Position numbers and translations under genes: made by a program. Positions 62,900 through 64,000 of a stretch of 64,000 nt of DNA are shown here, piece after piece. A model generated the notes under the pieces. The model saw only the letters and a program-made list of their open reading frames with translations, did no database searches and was not told the origin of the DNA. Origin of the DNA: JAAUTT01 sp963846585 (GTDB lineage Bacteria > Bacteroidota > Bacteroidia > Bacteroidales > JAAUTT01); the NCBI GenBank assembly GCA_963846585.1, contig CAWJWO010000003.1, positions 1-64,000 of the forward strand, read 5' to 3'. Numbering within the stretch: position 1 is the first letter of the stretch; each line of letters opens with the position of its first letter.

Positions 62900-63568
62900 T
62901 TATTTTTTGAGAGGATAACCTATAGTCTGGCCAAATATTACCCGCTGGTCAGCCCTTAAATTTAATTTTGTTGTAAGAGCAGGCTTGTTACAATTATGAA
63001 ACCAGGCTGCCAAACCCTGTGAGGCAGCAAATATGTATACGTTGCCTGCGATTAAACCTGTATCGGCAAAATAATATGATTTTTGAACTTCTGTGTTTTG
63101 CAGGCCTGGTTCCTGGTAACCTGACGTATTTTCAAGTTTATTAATATCAGCAACATATATTAGCCGGACAGGAGCTTTATCCCCTAAACTTACCTGGCCT
63201 TGTCCAATTGCCAAAGTCCGTAGATCTTCTGAAATAACCGGAACCAGTTCATGTTGAACAGGGTCGTACAAATAAGTTCCTTCCTTCAAAGCAACATAAA
63301 CATCAATTTCCTGAGAGTTGCTGGCTGATGCGGCCGTTCTGCCCGGAATGCCAAACGGTCCTTTTTTGCGATTTACCCCGCAAGCTGCCCATAACAGGTT
63401 TGAAAGCAATTGCAATGTTAATTTTTTATCGCTTATTTCCCTGATTGTTCTTCTTTTCTCAAAGGCTTTCCGAACCGATTTGCCTTTATCCAATCTGGGT
63501 TTTAAAAGTACAATAGTTTGTTGGGCCTGATTATTTCCTGATTCATTATTAATTTTCTTATTTGCCAT
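62900..63568 (-). CDS. SagB/ThcOx-type nitroreductase-family protein
   Basis: 222 aa, FMN-dependent nitroreductase fold: KAFEKRRTIREISDKKLTLQLLSNLLWAACGVNR at the start (FMN-binding Arg/Ser region), PGRTAASASNSQEIDVYVAL, and a C-terminal GQTIGYP. This form, with the SNLLWAAxGVNR motif, is often annotated SagB-type, but the thiazole/oxazole biosynthesis partners are absent here, so it may be a stand-alone oxidoreductase. No signal peptide is apparent. Confidence 0.78.
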   Translation of the reverse strand: MANKKINNESGNNQAQQTIVLLKPRLDKGKSVRKAFEKRRTIREISDKKLTLQLLSNLLWAACGVNRKKGPFGIPGRTAASASNSQEIDVYVALKEGTYLYDPVQHELVPVISEDLRTLAIGQGQVSLGDKAPVRLIYVADINKLENTSGYQEPGLQNTEVQKSYYFADTGLIAGNVYIFAASQGLAAWFHNCNKPALTTKLNLRADQRVIFGQTIGYPLKK

Positions 63569-63646
63569 ATAATTTTCTTTTTAAATTACATGTTAATAAT
63601 ACTATTTGGTATATTGTGTTTTATATTACGAATTTAATCATTCTGC

Positions 63647-63672
63647 GCAACCATAACTATAATTTTGCATCT
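63647..63672 (+). promoter_or_regulatory. candidate ECF sigma promoter of the lipoprotein gene
   Basis: CGCAACC (63646-63652), 15-nt spacer, CATCT (63668-63672). The transcript would start near 63679, about 22 nt before the ATG at 63701. Confidence 0.7.
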
Positions 63673-63700
63673 TATTATTATAAACTTAAAATTTAGTACT

Positions 63701-64000
63701 ATGAAAAAACTAATCTATTTGTGTATAATAATATGTATGTTATATAGTTGTAATAAAGATTCAAAACCTTTGCCTGCATCAAATTCTCAAACAAATTCTG
63801 TAAGCGATACATTGCTGTTACCAGGGAAATGGAGTATAATTGCGGAATTTTACACTTTTACTCTTTTGCCGGACGGGGTTCCGAAAACTTGGGAAAACTA
63901 CGTTGGATGTCCATCCGATTATTACAATATTTTATCAAATGGAACTATTTTTGAAAAGGAAGGGAATAAAAATGATACGTTTACATATAAACTTTTATCA
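63701..64000 (+). CDS. lipoprotein, lipocalin-like, cut by the window end
   Basis: The first 100 codons are present and open to the last base. MKKLIYLCIIICMLYSC is a lipoprotein signal with C17, then a Ser/Asn-rich linker and LLLPGKWSIIAEF ... SDYYNILSNGTIFEKEGNKNDTFTYKL, the pattern of small lipocalin-like domains common in this phylum. It is preceded by an ECF-type promoter and so is probably part of the same regulon as the serpin. Confidence 0.7.
   Translation, partial: MKKLIYLCIIICMLYSCNKDSKPLPASNSQTNSVSDTLLLPGKWSIIAEFYTFTLLPDGVPKTWENYVGCPSDYYNILSNGTIFEKEGNKNDTFTYKLLS

Noticed and set aside
1..64000. tRNA, rRNA or other structured RNA genes
   Set aside because: I looked for CCA-ended cloverleaf and rRNA segments by eye and found none; a covariance-model search would be decisive.

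Overview
The window looks like a low-GC Bacteroidota (Bacteroidetes) chromosome. The evidence is two type IX secretion (T9SS) C-terminal sorting domains, Bacteroidota-type promoters (TTTG / TAnnTTTG), family 2/97/27 glycoside hydrolases, an ECF sigma factor paired with a membrane/beta-barrel protein, an IS21 element, DapL-route lysine enzymes and an LPS heptose epimerase. Order or genus cannot be fixed from the sequence.

Layout. 1-3.6 kb: an IS21-family element (istA intact, istB frameshifted, multiple terminal repeats) inserted in the 3' end of a gene directly upstream of an AbiEii-type nucleotidyltransferase, which itself carries an in-frame stop. 4.0-7.4 kb: a tagaturonate epimerase-like gene, a tiny membrane ORF, a T9SS-secreted protein and a DoxX-like protein. 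7.4-16.9 kb: a five-gene minus-strand glycan operon (GH27, beta-propeller, GH2, GH97, GH2) without SusC/SusD. 17-20 kb: DUF3127 protein and a DPP-IV peptidase. 20-29.7 kb: a tripartite efflux system (TolC, adaptor, two RND pumps). 29.7-34.3 kb: threonine operon thrA-thrC-thrH, with ThrH where a homoserine kinase would be expected. 34.5-50 kb: housekeeping genes (fabD, folE, a queD-type PTPS, rfaD, sod, rpsP-rimM, tsaC, a DapF homologue with both catalytic Cys changed to Ser, a sugar transferase, pcm, an MBL hydrolase, gcvP, dapL). 50-64 kb: envelope proteins: a Cys/His-rich membrane protein, two YceI-type proteins around a porin, a serpin lipoprotein, an ECF sigma factor with a one-piece membrane/beta-barrel partner, a peptidase-propeller-barrel fusion, a second T9SS protein, a SiaC-type protein, a SagB-type nitroreductase and a lipoprotein cut by the window end.

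Two signals are not explained by the gene list. (1) A conserved promoter, CGCAACC - 15/16 nt - C(A/G)TCT, occurs at five gene starts: the sigma operon itself, the divergent peptidase-barrel gene, the serpin, the T9SS protein near 6.6 kb and the lipoprotein at 63.7 kb. I propose it as the recognition site of the ECF sigma factor encoded here, defining a secreted/envelope regulon. (2) Many non-operonic gaps hold mosaic arrays built from 7-nt units (less often 8 or 9 nt). Different unit families (GATTYNA, RGAACCA, GTCGTAA, GTTRCAG, ARACAGA, GGGATTA, GGACRTG and others) follow each other without losing the 7-nt step, and arms are often arranged as long imperfect inverted repeats. One ~200-bp element of this kind is present twice, in opposite orientations, nearly identical in its core.
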